Origin: Aquabacterium sp. A3
GTDB lineage: Bacteria > Pseudomonadota > Gammaproteobacteria > Burkholderiales > Burkholderiaceae_C
Length of the DNA: 64,000 bases
Direction of reading: 5' to 3'
Assembly: GCF_038069945.1 (NCBI RefSeq)
Contig: NZ_JBBPEV010000002.1
Span: forward strand, 186,001-250,000
Positions 34,357 through 43,349 of the stretch are shown piece by piece. Made by a program: the position numbers and the translations under genes. How positions within the stretch are numbered: position 1 is the first letter of the stretch; the number at the start of each line of letters is the position of its first letter. The notes beneath the pieces were generated by a model. The model made no database searches and was not told the origin of the DNA. It saw only the letters and a program-made list of their open reading frames with translations.

Positions 34357-35856
34357 ATGTCCACGCCCAAGTTCACCACCCAGCGTTTTGACGATGCCGA
34401 GGCCGCCCTGGCCTACGTGCGCCACCTCTACGACAGCCAGATTGCCCACCTGCGTGATTGCCTGACCCGGTTCGTGGCCGGCGAGACCTTCAAGCAGCCC
34501 GTGCGGGCCAAGTACCCCTTCGTTCGCATCCACATCGACACGGTGGCGCACCCCGATTCGCGCCTGTCGTACGGTTTTGTGGCCGGCCCTGGGTTTTACG
34601 AAACCACCATCACCCGGCCCGACCTGTTTGCCGCCTACCTGCGCCACCAGTTTCAACTGCTGCTGGCCAACCATGGGGTGCTGCTGGAGGTGGGACTGAG
34701 CGCCGAGCCCATCCCCGTGCACTTCTGTCTGGCCGAAGACCAGCACCTGGAGGGCAACATGAGCCCCGAGCGCCGCACCTTGCTGCGCGACGTGTTCGAC
34801 CTGCCCGACCTGGCCGCCATGGACGATGGCATCGCCAATGGCACCCACGAGGCGCGTGGTGGCAAGCCCCGGCCACTGGCGCTCTTCACGGCGCCCCGCA
34901 TCGACTACTCGCTGCACCGGCTGCGCCACTACACCGGCACCTCACCCGAGCACTTCCAGAACTTCGTGTTGTTCACGAACTACCAGTTCTACATCGACGA
35001 GTTCGTGCGCCTGGGCCGTGATCTGATGGCCACCCCGCCCGACCCCACCCACCCGCGCGATGACGACGACTGCATCGCCTTCGTCGAGCCTGGCAATGTG
35101 ATCACCTGGCGCACGGGCGTCACGCCCGATCCCGACTGGCGGGAGGGCGTGCCCCCACCGCGCCTGCCGCAGATGCCGGCCTACCACCTGGTGCGCCGTG
35201 ACCACGGTGGCATCACCATGGTCAACATCGGTGTGGGCCCGGCCAACGCCAAGACCATCACCGACCACATCGCCGTCTTGCGCCCGCATGCCTGGATCAT
35301 GCTGGGCCATTGCGCCGGCCTGCGCAATTCACAGCAACTGGGTGACTACGTGCTGGCCCATGGCTACGTGCGCGAAGACCATGTGCTGGACGAGGACCTG
35401 CCTCTGTGGGTGCCGATCCCGCCGCTGGCGGAAATCCAGCTGGCGCTGGAAGGGGCGGTGGCCGATGTGACGCAATTGCACGGCTACGAGCTCAAGCGCA
35501 TCATGCGCACCGGCACCGTGGCCAGCACCGACAACCGCAATTGGGAACTCTTGCCCCAACGCGAGCCCGAGCGGCGCTTCAGCCAGAGTCGCGCCATCGC
35601 GCTGGACATGGAAAGCGCCACCATCGCCGCCAACGGTTTTCGCTTCAGGGTGCCCTATGGCACCTTGCTGTGCGTGAGCGACAAGCCCCTGCACGGCGAG
35701 CTCAAGCTGCCCGGCATGGCCAACCAGTTCTACCGCGAGCGGGTGGACCAGCACCTGCGCATCGGCCTGCGGGCCATCGAGCGCCTGCGGGCCAACCGGG
35801 CCGGGCAACTGCACAGCCGCAAGCTGCGCAGCTTTGCCGAAGTGGCGTTCCAGTGA
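34357..35856 (+). CDS. amn: AMP nucleosidase
   Basis: A 499-residue enzyme splitting AMP to adenine and ribose 5-phosphate, controlling adenylate levels. The N-terminal AMN domain (~1-170) includes RAKYPFVRIHIDT and RLSYGFV; the C-terminal nucleoside-phosphorylase fold has MVNIGVGPANAKTITDH, WIMLGHCAGLRN and the catalytic ALDMESATIAANGF. Normal length (E. coli 484). It starts 40 bases after exbD and is followed by a bidirectional terminator. Confidence 0.93.
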   Translation: MSTPKFTTQRFDDAEAALAYVRHLYDSQIAHLRDCLTRFVAGETFKQPVRAKYPFVRIHIDTVAHPDSRLSYGFVAGPGFYETTITRPDLFAAYLRHQFQLLLANHGVLLEVGLSAEPIPVHFCLAEDQHLEGNMSPERRTLLRDVFDLPDLAAMDDGIANGTHEARGGKPRPLALFTAPRIDYSLHRLRHYTGTSPEHFQNFVLFTNYQFYIDEFVRLGRDLMATPPDPTHPRDDDDCIAFVEPGNVITWRTGVTPDPDWREGVPPPRLPQMPAYHLVRRDHGGITMVNIGVGPANAKTITDHIAVLRPHAWIMLGHCAGLRNSQQLGDYVLAHGYVREDHVLDEDLPLWVPIPPLAEIQLALEGAVADVTQLHGYELKRIMRTGTVASTDNRNWELLPQREPERRFSQSRAIALDMESATIAANGFRFRVPYGTLLCVSDKPLHGELKLPGMANQFYRERVDQHLRIGLRAIERLRANRAGQLHSRKLRSFAEVAFQ

Positions 35857-35875
35857 CCCGCCTGTTTTTGCCATG

Positions 35876-35907
35876 AAAAAACCCCAACCCGACAGGGTGG
35901 GGTTTTT
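35876..35907. terminator. Bidirectional terminator between amn and the HigA gene
   Basis: The stem AAAAACCCC-A-ACCC/GGGTGGGGTTTTT with a GACA loop and one bulged A has T runs on both strands, so it can end both amn and the convergent HigA transcript. Confidence 0.8.
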
Positions 35908-35935
35908 ATGTGACAAGCTTGGTGTCGCGCACGAA

Positions 35936-35955
35936 ACACCCCCTTCAGGGGGTGT
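35936..35955 (-). repeat. Perfect palindrome after the HigA gene
   Basis: ACACCCCC-TTCA-GGGGGTGT, 8-bp stem, four-base loop. It has only a weak T tract on the minus strand and probably assists the neighbouring terminator. Confidence 0.5.
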
Positions 35956-35969
35956 GTGGCGCCAATGAA

Positions 35970-36290
35970 TCAGGCGGCGAGGGCCATGCCGTTGGCGCCC
36001 ACCTTCACGGGCGTGATTTCACGGCGCACTTGCTCGCCGGCCTGCTCTTCGGCCACGCGCAAGTCGTAGGCCGTCTGCAGGTCCATCCAGTACTGGGGCG
36101 TGGTGCCAAAAAAGCGTGCCAGGCGCAGCGCGGAGTCAGGGCTGACGCCGCGGCGTTCACGCACGATGTCGTTCACACGGGGGGCGGGCACGTGCAGGCG
36201 AATGGCCAGGCCACTGGCCGACAGACCGTGTTTTTCCATGAACTGCGAACGCAGGATGGCACCGGGATGCTGAGCTTGTGACTTGTTCAT
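35970..36290 (-). CDS. higA: HigA-family antitoxin, apparently without a toxin partner
   Basis: A 106-residue HTH protein of the HigA/VapI class: HPGAILRSQFMEKHGLS, LAIRLHVPAPRVNDIVRERRGVSPDSALRLARFFGT (in parts) and the typical YWMDLQTAYDLRVAEE. HigA normally follows higB by a few bases, but the 142 bases upstream contain no HigB-sized ORF; the next gene upstream is a divergent Crp/Fnr regulator. It may act as a solitary transcriptional repressor. An inverted repeat at 36348-36367 could be its operator. Confidence 0.85.
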   Translation of the reverse strand: MNKSQAQHPGAILRSQFMEKHGLSASGLAIRLHVPAPRVNDIVRERRGVSPDSALRLARFFGTTPQYWMDLQTAYDLRVAEEQAGEQVRREITPVKVGANGMALAA

Positions 36291-36347
36291 GATTTCACGC
36301 AGAGTTCGACTTCAGTGAACCTATCGTATGAGTTTCGGGGGATTTAG

Positions 36348-36367
36348 ATTGTCAATCCGGTGACAAT
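36348..36367. promoter_or_regulatory. Inverted repeat between higA and the Crp/Fnr gene
   Basis: ATTGTCA-ATCCGG-TGACAAT, a perfect 7-bp inverted repeat with a six-base spacer, 57 bases upstream of the HigA start and 66 bases from the Crp/Fnr start. It fits an HTH dimer operator (HigA autorepression, or control of the divergent gene). A second, weaker palindrome, TAGGG-GTATAT-CCCTA, lies at 36401-36416. Confidence 0.45.
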
Positions 36368-36432
36368 GTTACGCTCTGCATCTAACCATTTCAGGGGGTG
36401 TAGGGGTATATCCCTATAACGTTGAACGTTCC

Positions 36433-37218
36433 ATGGATGAAATTCGTGCGTCGGGCGCTGTCCCTGCGGGCCTGCTGGCCGCCTTGCGCAGCCAGGGCTG
36501 GTTTGCCACGTGTGAAGATGGTTTTCAGCTGGCCTTGCTGGGGCAGGCCCGGCTGCAGCACCTGTCGGCCGGCGACACCTTGTTTGCCCGTGGCAGCGAG
36601 GCCGATGGCCTGCACTGTGTGCTGGCCGGGGCCGTGAAGATCAGTTCGGACGACCCGGTGAGCGGCGCGCAGCGCCTGTGGGCTTACCTGGAGCCGTATC
36701 AATGGTTTGGCGAGCTGTCGCTGCTGGACGGGCAACCCCATTCGCTGGACGCCATCGCCGACCAGGACAGCCGCATCCTCACGGTGCCCAAGGCCCGCCT
36801 GGACGCCTGGCTGCAGGCGCACCCTCGGCATTGGCGTGAACTGTCGCGCCTGGCCTGTGCCCGGCTGCGCGGGCTGCAGGCGGCCACCGAAGACCGAGAT
36901 CAACTGTCGGTGGACGACCAGGTCGCCCGTCGCCTGGTCTTGTCGGCCAGCAACGCCGGGCAGCTCGTCTGGGGCCACTGGCGCCGCCGTGTGCGCCTGC
37001 CCCAGGAGCACCTGGCCAGCATGCTGGGCGTGTCTCGGCAAACCATCAACAAAGCCTTGCGCCGCCTGGAGCGTGATGGCCTGCTGCGCCTGGGCTACGC
37101 CGAGATCGAGATCCTGCAACTGGAGCACCTGGTGGTGCGGGCGGGCACGTTCGATCCGGTGGTCTACCCCGGCATGGCGGTGCCGCCCTGGGTGCTCAAG
37201 GCGGTCAGCGGGCCTTGA
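36433..37218 (+). CDS. Crp/Fnr-family transcriptional regulator
   Basis: A 261-residue protein: a cyclic-nucleotide-binding-like beta roll (~30-140; [25 protein letters not shown]), a dimer helix, and a C-terminal winged HTH with the recognition helix in [25 protein letters not shown]. There is no N-terminal Cys cluster, so it is not an oxygen-sensing Fnr; the cyclic-AMP-contact Arg is not obvious. Effector unknown. A -10-like TATAAC lies only 13 bases before the ATG, so the leader may be very short. The last 14 bases overlap convergent purT. Confidence 0.85.
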   Translation: MDEIRASGAVPAGLLAALRSQGWFATCEDGFQLALLGQARLQHLSAGDTLFARGSEADGLHCVLAGAVKISSDDPVSGAQRLWAYLEPYQWFGELSLLDGQPHSLDAIADQDSRILTVPKARLDAWLQAHPRHWRELSRLACARLRGLQAATEDRDQLSVDDQVARRLVLSASNAGQLVWGHWRRRVRLPQEHLASMLGVSRQTINKALRRLERDGLLRLGYAEIEILQLEHLVVRAGTFDPVVYPGMAVPPWVLKAVSGP

Positions 37219-38461
37219 CCCCCACCTTGACCCCCACCTTGGCCGCCGCCGCCTTGGCCTTGGTGCGTGCCGTGTCCAGGTCCGCATCAAAGGCCAGGGC
37301 CACGCCCATGCGGCGCTTCACAAAGCTCTCGGGTTTGCCAAATAGGCGGATGTCGGTGCCGGGTTCGGCCAGGGCCTCGGCCACGCCTTCAAACACCACG
37401 TCCTGGGCGTCCACGCCGCCGTAAATCACCGCCGAGGCGCCCGGGCTGCGCAGGCGGGTGTCCACTGGCAGGCCCAGGATGGCCCGCGCGTGCAACTCAA
37501 ACTCGCTTTGCACCTGGGTGCACAAGGTGACCAGGCCGGTGTCGTGGGGCCGGGGGCTCACCTCGCTGAACCACACCTGCTCGCCCTTGACGAACAGCTC
37601 CACACCAAACAGACCCTGGCCGCCCAGGTTGTCGGTCACGGCCTTGGAGATCTCGCGTGCCTTGCGCAGGGCCTCGGGGTGCATGGGGTGGGGCTGCCAG
37701 CTCTCCACGTAATCGCCGCTGACCTGGATGTGACCGATGGGCTCGCAGAAGTGGGTGACCACTTCGCCTTGCTGGGCCCCGCTGCCGGCGGCACGCACCG
37801 TGAGCTGGGTGATCTCGTAATCGAAATCGATGAAGCCTTCGACGATGACGCGGCCGTGGCTGACGCGTCCGCCCTCCATGGCGTAGGCCCAGGCCTTGGC
37901 CACGTCGGCCGGGCCGTCGATCTTGCTCTGCCCCTTGCCGGACGAGCTCATCACCGGTTTGACGATGCAGGGGTAGCCGATGCCAGGCTGGCCATCGGTG
38001 CCCTCGATGGCGGCTTGCAGTTCGGTCAGCGAGTCGCAGAAGCGGTAAGGGCTGGTGGGCAGGCCCAGGGTTTCGGCGGCCAGGCGGCGGATGCCCTCGC
38101 GGTCCATGGTCAGGCGCGCGGCGCGGGCGGTGGGGATGACGCGCACCACACCCTCGGCCTCCAGGGCCTCCAGCACCGGGGTGGCGATGGCCTCGATCTC
38201 GGGCACCACCAGGTGAGGGCGCTCGGCCTCGATCAGCGCGCGCAGTTGCTGCGCGTCGCTCATGGCGATGGTGCGGCTGTGGTGCGCCACCTGTTGGCCG
38301 GGGGCGTGCTCGTAGCGGTCCACCGCGATGGTTTCCACGCCCAGGCGTTGCAGGGCGATCAGCACCTCCTTGCCCAACTCGCCAGCGCCCAGCAGCATGA
38401 CGCGGGCGGCCGAAGGAGACAAAGGGGTGCCCAGGGGCTGGGTGTGTGCGGTGGTGCTCAT
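37205..38461 (-). CDS. purT: Formate-dependent GAR transformylase PurT
   Basis: A 418-residue ATP-grasp enzyme making formylglycinamide ribonucleotide from GAR, formate and ATP. The PreATP-grasp start is [24 protein letters not shown]-grasp motifs are [15 protein letters not shown] and [23 protein letters not shown] in pieces. Normal length (E. coli 392) plus a Lys/Ala-rich tail in which VGVK is duplicated by a 12-base tandem repeat. The ATG at 38461 places the Rossmann strand about 20 residues in. Confidence 0.94.
   Translation of the reverse strand: MSTTAHTQPLGTPLSPSAARVMLLGAGELGKEVLIALQRLGVETIAVDRYEHAPGQQVAHHSRTIAMSDAQQLRALIEAERPHLVVPEIEAIATPVLEALEAEGVVRVIPTARAARLTMDREGIRRLAAETLGLPTSPYRFCDSLTELQAAIEGTDGQPGIGYPCIVKPVMSSSGKGQSKIDGPADVAKAWAYAMEGGRVSHGRVIVEGFIDFDYEITQLTVRAAGSGAQQGEVVTHFCEPIGHIQVSGDYVESWQPHPMHPEALRKAREISKAVTDNLGGQGLFGVELFVKGEQVWFSEVSPRPHDTGLVTLCTQVQSEFELHARAILGLPVDTRLRSPGASAVIYGGVDAQDVVFEGVAEALAEPGTDIRLFGKPESFVKRRMGVALAFDADLDTARTKAKAAAAKVGVKVGVKAR
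37215..37238. repeat. 12-base tandem repeat in the purT 3' end
   Basis: Two copies of TTGACCCCCACC, encoding the duplicated Lys-Val-Gly-Val near the PurT C-terminus; it lies just downstream of the convergent Crp/Fnr stop. Copy number could vary by slippage. Confidence 0.7.
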
Positions 38462-38519
38462 GGTGTGGGGGGCTGATCGGCAAGAAGTGAGACGGTGCAT
38501 TTTCAAGGATGATGCACGC

Positions 38520-39236
38520 ATGAATCAAAGTAATCGCATCGGCATCATGGCCGCCATGCCCGAAGAGCTGCAGGCCTTGCTGGACCGCATGGTGGACGAC
38601 ACCCCGGTGACGCTGGGCGGTCGCACGTTCTGGTGTGGGCAACTGCAAGGGGTGGAGGTGGTGGTGGTGCTGTCGGGCATCGGCAAGGTGGCGGCGGCCA
38701 TCACCACCACCTTGCTGCTGCAGGCCTTCGAGGTCAATGAGCTGTGGTTCACGGGCGTGGCCGGGGGCCTGGCGCCCCAGGTGCAGGTGGGGGATGTGGT
38801 GGTGGCCGACGCCCTGGTGCAGCACGACATGGACGCCTCGCCCCTGTTTGCGCGCCACGAATTGCCCGGCTTGGGCCTCAGTCACCTGCAGGCGCCCGCT
38901 GCGCTCATCGACGAGGTTGTGGGTGTCGTGGCGCAGGCGCAGCCCCAACCTGTGCACCGTGGGCTGGTGCTCAGTGGGGACCAGTTCGTGGCGTCGGCCG
39001 GCCAGGTGGCCGAGCTGGTGCAACGCCTGCCTGGCGCCCTGGCCGTCGAGATGGAAGGCGCCGCCGTGGCCCAGGTGTGTCACGCATTCGACAGGCCTTG
39101 CGTCATCGTCCGCACCATCTCTGACCGCGCCGATGAGGCTGCGCCGCAGGATTTCGGGCGCTTCATCGCCGAGGTGGCCAGTCCCCGGTCAATGGCCATC
39201 GTGATGGCCCTGCTGTCGGCGCGTTCCAAGCGGTAA
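38520..39236 (+). CDS. mtnN: 5'-methylthioadenosine/S-adenosylhomocysteine nucleosidase
   Basis: A 238-residue nucleosidase of the PNP-UDP family that clears MTA, SAH and 5'-deoxyadenosine. Conserved pieces: [10 protein letters not shown] at the N-terminus, [29 protein letters not shown], the catalytic [14 protein letters not shown], and RTISDRADE. It feeds methionine salvage and AI-2 precursor formation. Single gene, 58 bases from divergent purT. Confidence 0.93.
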   Translation: MNQSNRIGIMAAMPEELQALLDRMVDDTPVTLGGRTFWCGQLQGVEVVVVLSGIGKVAAAITTTLLLQAFEVNELWFTGVAGGLAPQVQVGDVVVADALVQHDMDASPLFARHELPGLGLSHLQAPAALIDEVVGVVAQAQPQPVHRGLVLSGDQFVASAGQVAELVQRLPGALAVEMEGAAVAQVCHAFDRPCVIVRTISDRADEAAPQDFGRFIAEVASPRSMAIVMALLSARSKR

Positions 39237-39282
39237 CTTGATCATTTTGTGCACTTCTGCCGCCGCAGCCGGTGCCATGCAC

Positions 39283-39309
39283 TACAGGCTTCAGGCGCCG
39301 CGCCGATAC
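39283..39309 (+). promoter_or_regulatory. Sigma-28 (FliA)-type promoter of the chemoreceptor operon
   Basis: TACAGGCT, 11 bases, then GCCGATAC. The flagellar consensus is TAAAGTTT-N11-GCCGATAA; the -10 matches 7/8 and the -35 5/8. It ends 28 bases before the receptor ATG. Confidence 0.55.
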
Positions 39310-39337
39310 CGATGCGTGTAGCGGCGGAGAAGAGCTC

Positions 39338-41761
39338 ATGACAACATCGTCCGATCTGGTTCAGCAGGATGTCGCCCAAGCGGTGATGACGTCACAGATG
39401 GTGACCGAATACGACGCCGATGGGCAGATCACCCAGGTCAACGAGGTGTGTTGTCGCAGCCTGGGCCATCGTCCAGAGGCTCTGGTTGCGCGCGGCGTCG
39501 ACCAATGGATTGAGCCGGAAGAGCAGGCAGCATTTCACACGGTGTGGGCCACGGTGCTGGCAGGGCAGTGCCACATGGGTGAATGGCGTCGGCGTCATGC
39601 CGATGGACGTTTGATGTGGTTGCGCCTGGGGTGGGTGCCCTTGATGGATGCGTCTGGCCAACTGCGCAAGGTGATGGAGTTCTCGTGCGACATCACCGAC
39701 ACCAAAGCCCGTTCGTTCGAGGATGCCTCACGGCTGGCCGCCATCTCGCGCTCGCAAGGCGTGGTCGAGTTTTCGCTCGACGGCACCGTGCTGATGGCCA
39801 ACGCGATGTTTCTGTCCACGATGGGATACCGCGAAGACAACGTGGTGGGACAACACCACCGCATGTTCATTGAGCCTGATGAGGCCCGCAGCGGCGCCTA
39901 TCGCAGCTTCTGGCTGAAGCTGGGGCAGGGAGAATCGCTGGAAGACGACTACTTGTGTCTGGCCCATGGTGGTCGACACGTCTGGCTGCACGCCACCTAC
40001 AGCCCGGTGCTGGACGCCGAGGGACGTCCGCACAAGGTGGTCATGTACTGCCACGAGATCACGGCGTCTCGCATGGCCTCGCTGGAGAATCAAGCCCGTG
40101 TGGACGCCATTGGTGCCGGCCATGCCTTGTTGGAGCTTGACGCCAAAGGGCTGATCCTTGCGGCCAATGACGTGGGGTGTCAGGCCATGGGTTATCGCCA
40201 GGCCGATATGGTGGGCAAGCTCGAAAGTGATTTCATGTTCGAAGACGACATCAACCATCCTGCTTACCAGGAAGGCTGGCGGCGTCTGCGTGCTGGACAA
40301 GGGTTGCAGACCGAGGTTCGGCGCCGTGCCATTGACGGCCGAGAGGTGTGGTGGGCCTCCACCATGAGCCCCGTCATGGGCCCGGATGGTCAGCTGGCGA
40401 AGGTGCTGGTGATTTCGCAGGACGTGACCGCCCTCAATGCCAGCCGGCTGGACCTGGAGGGCAAGGTGGCGGCCATTGATCGGGCTCAGGCCGTCGTGGA
40501 ATTTGACCTGCAGGGCAAGGTTCTGAGCGCCAACGACAACTTCTTGCGCTTGCTGGGCTATGCCCTGGATGAGGTGAAGGGGCGCCCTCATCGGATGTTT
40601 GTCACGCCCGCAGAGGTGGCTTCGGCCGCCTATCAGGCGTTCTGGGATCGCCTTGCCCGCGGCGAGTTCGTGTCAGGCGAATTCCGGCGCATGGGTCGTG
40701 ATGGCAAAGAGGTCTGGATCCAGGCCACGTACAACCCGATCTTTGGTCGGGACGGCAAGCCCACCAAGGTGGTGAAATACGCTGTGGACATCTCGCAGCA
40801 GAAGATGCGCAACGTCGAACATGAGGCCAAGTTGTCCGCCATCGACAAGGCGCAAGCGGTGATCGAGTTCGATCTGGACGGCAACGTGCTGTCGGCCAAT
40901 CGCAACTTCCTGATGACCATTGGCTACACGGCCCGCGAGATCGTAGGACACCACCACAGCATGTTCTGCACGCCCGAGCACACCCAGAGCGAAGAGTATC
41001 GAGATTTCTGGTTGCGCCTCAATGAGGGCCAGTTCATCAGCGGGCGCTTTCATCGGGTGGGTAAATACAGTCGTGACGTGTGGATCCAGGCTACTTACAA
41101 CCCCATACTGGATGCCAACGGGCAGGTGGTCAAGATCGTCAAGTTCGCGCATGACGTGACCAAGGAAGTGCAGCTGGAGCAGCACATCTCGACGAAGTCA
41201 CGGGACATGGCCCACAGCGTGCAAAGCCTGATCGACAGCATCACCAACATCGCGGCCAACAGCGGTGTGGCGGCTGAGACCTCCGAGCAGGCCACGTTGG
41301 CCGCCCGATCAGGCTTCGAGGCTGTGCAGCGATCGATCACCATGATCGATGCCATCCAGGCCAGCTCGTTGCGCATGTCGGAGATCGTTCGGGTGATCAG
41401 CGAGATTGCCAACCAGACCAATCTGCTGGCCTTCAATGCGGCCATCGAGGCGGCGCGGGCCGGCCAGCACGGCGTCGGCTTCTCGGTGGTGGCGGGCGAG
41501 GTTCGCAAGCTGGCCGAGCGGAGTTCGCAAGCGGCCCGCGAGATCGCCAAACTCATTGATGAGTCGGTGATTCAGGTCAATGCCGGTGCCGAGGTCAGCA
41601 AAGACGCCGCCCAGAAGTTCGAGGGGGTGATGTCCAGCGTGGGTCGGGCTGGTCACAGCGTGCAGCAGATTGCCAAAGAGGCAGAGCAGCAGCGTGAGGT
41701 GGCTCATTCGGTCTCCTCGCTCATCGAAGCGCTGGTGCTTGACGGCAGGGTTGTCCCGTGA
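39338..41761 (+). CDS. Soluble methyl-accepting chemotaxis protein with five PAS domains (BdlA-like)
   Basis: An 807-residue receptor with no transmembrane helix. Five PAS domains repeat every ~122 residues (about 10-125, 130-247, 252-369, 375-492, 497-614); each ends with a W-x-x-A-T-Y-N-P type strand, at W460 and W582 in domains 4 and 5. The signalling domain (~620-800) holds the conserved hairpin tip [20 protein letters not shown]. There is no methylation-enzyme docking pentapeptide. Domains such as [21 protein letters not shown] and WIQATYNPI closely resemble BdlA, the biofilm-dispersal receptor of Pseudomonas. It overlaps the CheW-like gene by 4 bases (GTGA). ATG at 39338 has GGAG upstream. 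Confidence 0.9.
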   Translation: MTTSSDLVQQDVAQAVMTSQMVTEYDADGQITQVNEVCCRSLGHRPEALVARGVDQWIEPEEQAAFHTVWATVLAGQCHMGEWRRRHADGRLMWLRLGWVPLMDASGQLRKVMEFSCDITDTKARSFEDASRLAAISRSQGVVEFSLDGTVLMANAMFLSTMGYREDNVVGQHHRMFIEPDEARSGAYRSFWLKLGQGESLEDDYLCLAHGGRHVWLHATYSPVLDAEGRPHKVVMYCHEITASRMASLENQARVDAIGAGHALLELDAKGLILAANDVGCQAMGYRQADMVGKLESDFMFEDDINHPAYQEGWRRLRAGQGLQTEVRRRAIDGREVWWASTMSPVMGPDGQLAKVLVISQDVTALNASRLDLEGKVAAIDRAQAVVEFDLQGKVLSANDNFLRLLGYALDEVKGRPHRMFVTPAEVASAAYQAFWDRLARGEFVSGEFRRMGRDGKEVWIQATYNPIFGRDGKPTKVVKYAVDISQQKMRNVEHEAKLSAIDKAQAVIEFDLDGNVLSANRNFLMTIGYTAREIVGHHHSMFCTPEHTQSEEYRDFWLRLNEGQFISGRFHRVGKYSRDVWIQATYNPILDANGQVVKIVKFAHDVTKEVQLEQHISTKSRDMAHSVQSLIDSITNIAANSGVAAETSEQATLAARSGFEAVQRSITMIDAIQASSLRMSEIVRVISEIANQTNLLAFNAAIEAARAGQHGVGFSVVAGEVRKLAERSSQAAREIAKLIDESVIQVNAGAEVSKDAAQKFEGVMSSVGRAGHSVQQIAKEAEQQREVAHSVSSLIEALVLDGRVVP
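40450..41181 (+). repeat. 366-base direct repeat encoding PAS domains 4 and 5
   Basis: Two adjacent units (40450-40815, 40816-41181) have the same register: GCCATTGAT/GCCATCGAC and TGGATCCAGG occur exactly 366 bases apart. The protein similarity (EFDLxGxVLSANx[12 protein letters not shown]) points to tandem duplication of a single PAS unit; units 1-3 are more diverged. Confidence 0.75.
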
Positions 41762-43263
41762 GCCACGAACCGCTGCGACACTACGGCGGCTTCGAGCTGG
41801 CCGGTATGTCGATGGCTTTGCCACTGACGTCATTGCGCGAGGTCCATCCCTGGTGCGAGCTGGTAGAGATTCCCAGTCCTTCGGCGGCGGTCATGGGGGC
41901 CTTGTCATTGCGTGGCACCCTTGTACCCGTGGTGAACCTCTCGACTGTGCTGTCTCGTGGACCACAGATCCAACGTTGGGGCTGTCTGATCGTCATGGTT
42001 CACGAAGGTCAGATCATGGCGCTGGCGGCGGATGCGGTCACGGGCGTGTTCTCGTGCGAACCGTCAACGCTGCACCCCATGCGGGGTCAAGATCCTGTGG
42101 CGTCCATTCTGGCCGCCAATGTGTACCGAAGCGATCAGGACCGAGAGGTCTGCCTCTTGTCCGTGGCTTCGGTGTTCTCCTTGCCAGGGGTGGTGTCGGT
42201 GGTCGATCCAGAGCCGCAACGTCAGCAGGTGGGTGAAGGGCTGCTGGAGCGCAGCGATGACTCGCACCCACTGATGCTCCTGCGCTGTGGTCGGGTACCC
42301 ATGGCGATTGACGCCATGGCGGTGGCCGGCACGATACCGGCGCCGGCGCTGCGCCCTTCCGCCCTGGCCCAGGGGCACTGCCTGGGCGTGGTGTCTCATG
42401 CTGGGCGAGACATTCCGGCCGTGGACCTGCAGTCGCTGTGCGGCCTGGGGGCCATGGACGTCTCTGCTGGCATGCAGGCGTTCGTGCTCACACTCGACGA
42501 GGGCGAGGTGGCTCTGTTGATGGGGGAAGTGCTGGACGTGGTACGGGCGCCAGCCGAATCGGCCCTGCACGTGCCCGCTTATGCCTTGCCTGCGCGTGAT
42601 TTGTTCGAAGGTGCTGTGCCCACGTCGGCACTCAGTGAAGACGTCGTGAAACGCCTGGGCATGCAGGTGTCTCAGTTCTTGTGGTTGTCGGCACAGGGCC
42701 TGCGACAACACCCTGCGCTGATCAGCCTGGCCTCCATGAGCGATGGTCAGACCTCATCTGACCACGCGCACGGATTCAAGTCTGCATCGTTGGCGCAGTC
42801 GATGCTTACCTATGCCCTGGGCGGCGATGCCGCCACCCCGCTGGAACAGGTCAGCGAAATCCTGCCCTACGACCCCGGGTTGTGCGTGTTTGCGCAGCAA
42901 GGTGCCTTGCTGGGCATCCTGGTCAACCGTGGCCGGTCCATCCCGGTGATGTGCCTGAGTCGCCTTACGGGGCTGGCATCGCCGGAAGTCAGCCCCGCGG
43001 TCAGTGTGCTGGTGGTGGTGCATGAAGGGCAGCATGTGGGCTTTGCTGTGCCCGCCCTGCGCTCCATCGAGCCGTCAGACTGGTCCCCCGAGTTGCCCGC
43101 CATGGGGCAGCCTGGCGGCGACCCTCTGGCGCAGGCCCTGTCGGGACGCCGGTTGGTGCAGGTGGGAGTGCCCGGCCAGCAACGCATGCTGCCCTTGCTG
43201 GACCTGCAACAGGCCGCACGCAGCCTCATCGAGCAGGGCCAGCGAGAAGCCGTGGCCGCATGA
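41758..43263 (+). CDS. Protein with three CheW domains
   Basis: A 501-residue soluble protein that seems to be three CheW folds in series: about 8-155 ([18 protein letters not shown]), 170-315 ([20 protein letters not shown]) and 345-495 ([19 protein letters not shown]). Each carries the CheW loop-strand pattern before a P-V-x-x-L motif, with the best LRG match in domain 1. CheW couples receptors to the kinase CheA; three in one chain could cross-link or scaffold arrays. No CheA, CheY, CheR or CheB is in the window. It starts at a GTG overlapping the receptor stop. Confidence 0.8.
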   Translation: MSHEPLRHYGGFELAGMSMALPLTSLREVHPWCELVEIPSPSAAVMGALSLRGTLVPVVNLSTVLSRGPQIQRWGCLIVMVHEGQIMALAADAVTGVFSCEPSTLHPMRGQDPVASILAANVYRSDQDREVCLLSVASVFSLPGVVSVVDPEPQRQQVGEGLLERSDDSHPLMLLRCGRVPMAIDAMAVAGTIPAPALRPSALAQGHCLGVVSHAGRDIPAVDLQSLCGLGAMDVSAGMQAFVLTLDEGEVALLMGEVLDVVRAPAESALHVPAYALPARDLFEGAVPTSALSEDVVKRLGMQVSQFLWLSAQGLRQHPALISLASMSDGQTSSDHAHGFKSASLAQSMLTYALGGDAATPLEQVSEILPYDPGLCVFAQQGALLGILVNRGRSIPVMCLSRLTGLASPEVSPAVSVLVVVHEGQHVGFAVPALRSIEPSDWSPELPAMGQPGGDPLAQALSGRRLVQVGVPGQQRMLPLLDLQQAARSLIEQGQREAVAA

Positions 43264-43349
43264 TTGGGCCCCTAAATCGGCACTACTTCACGGATGCCGG
43301 GCTCGGCGGGAGCTCAGACTCGGCGTAGCAAACTCCGGGCGTCATCGGC

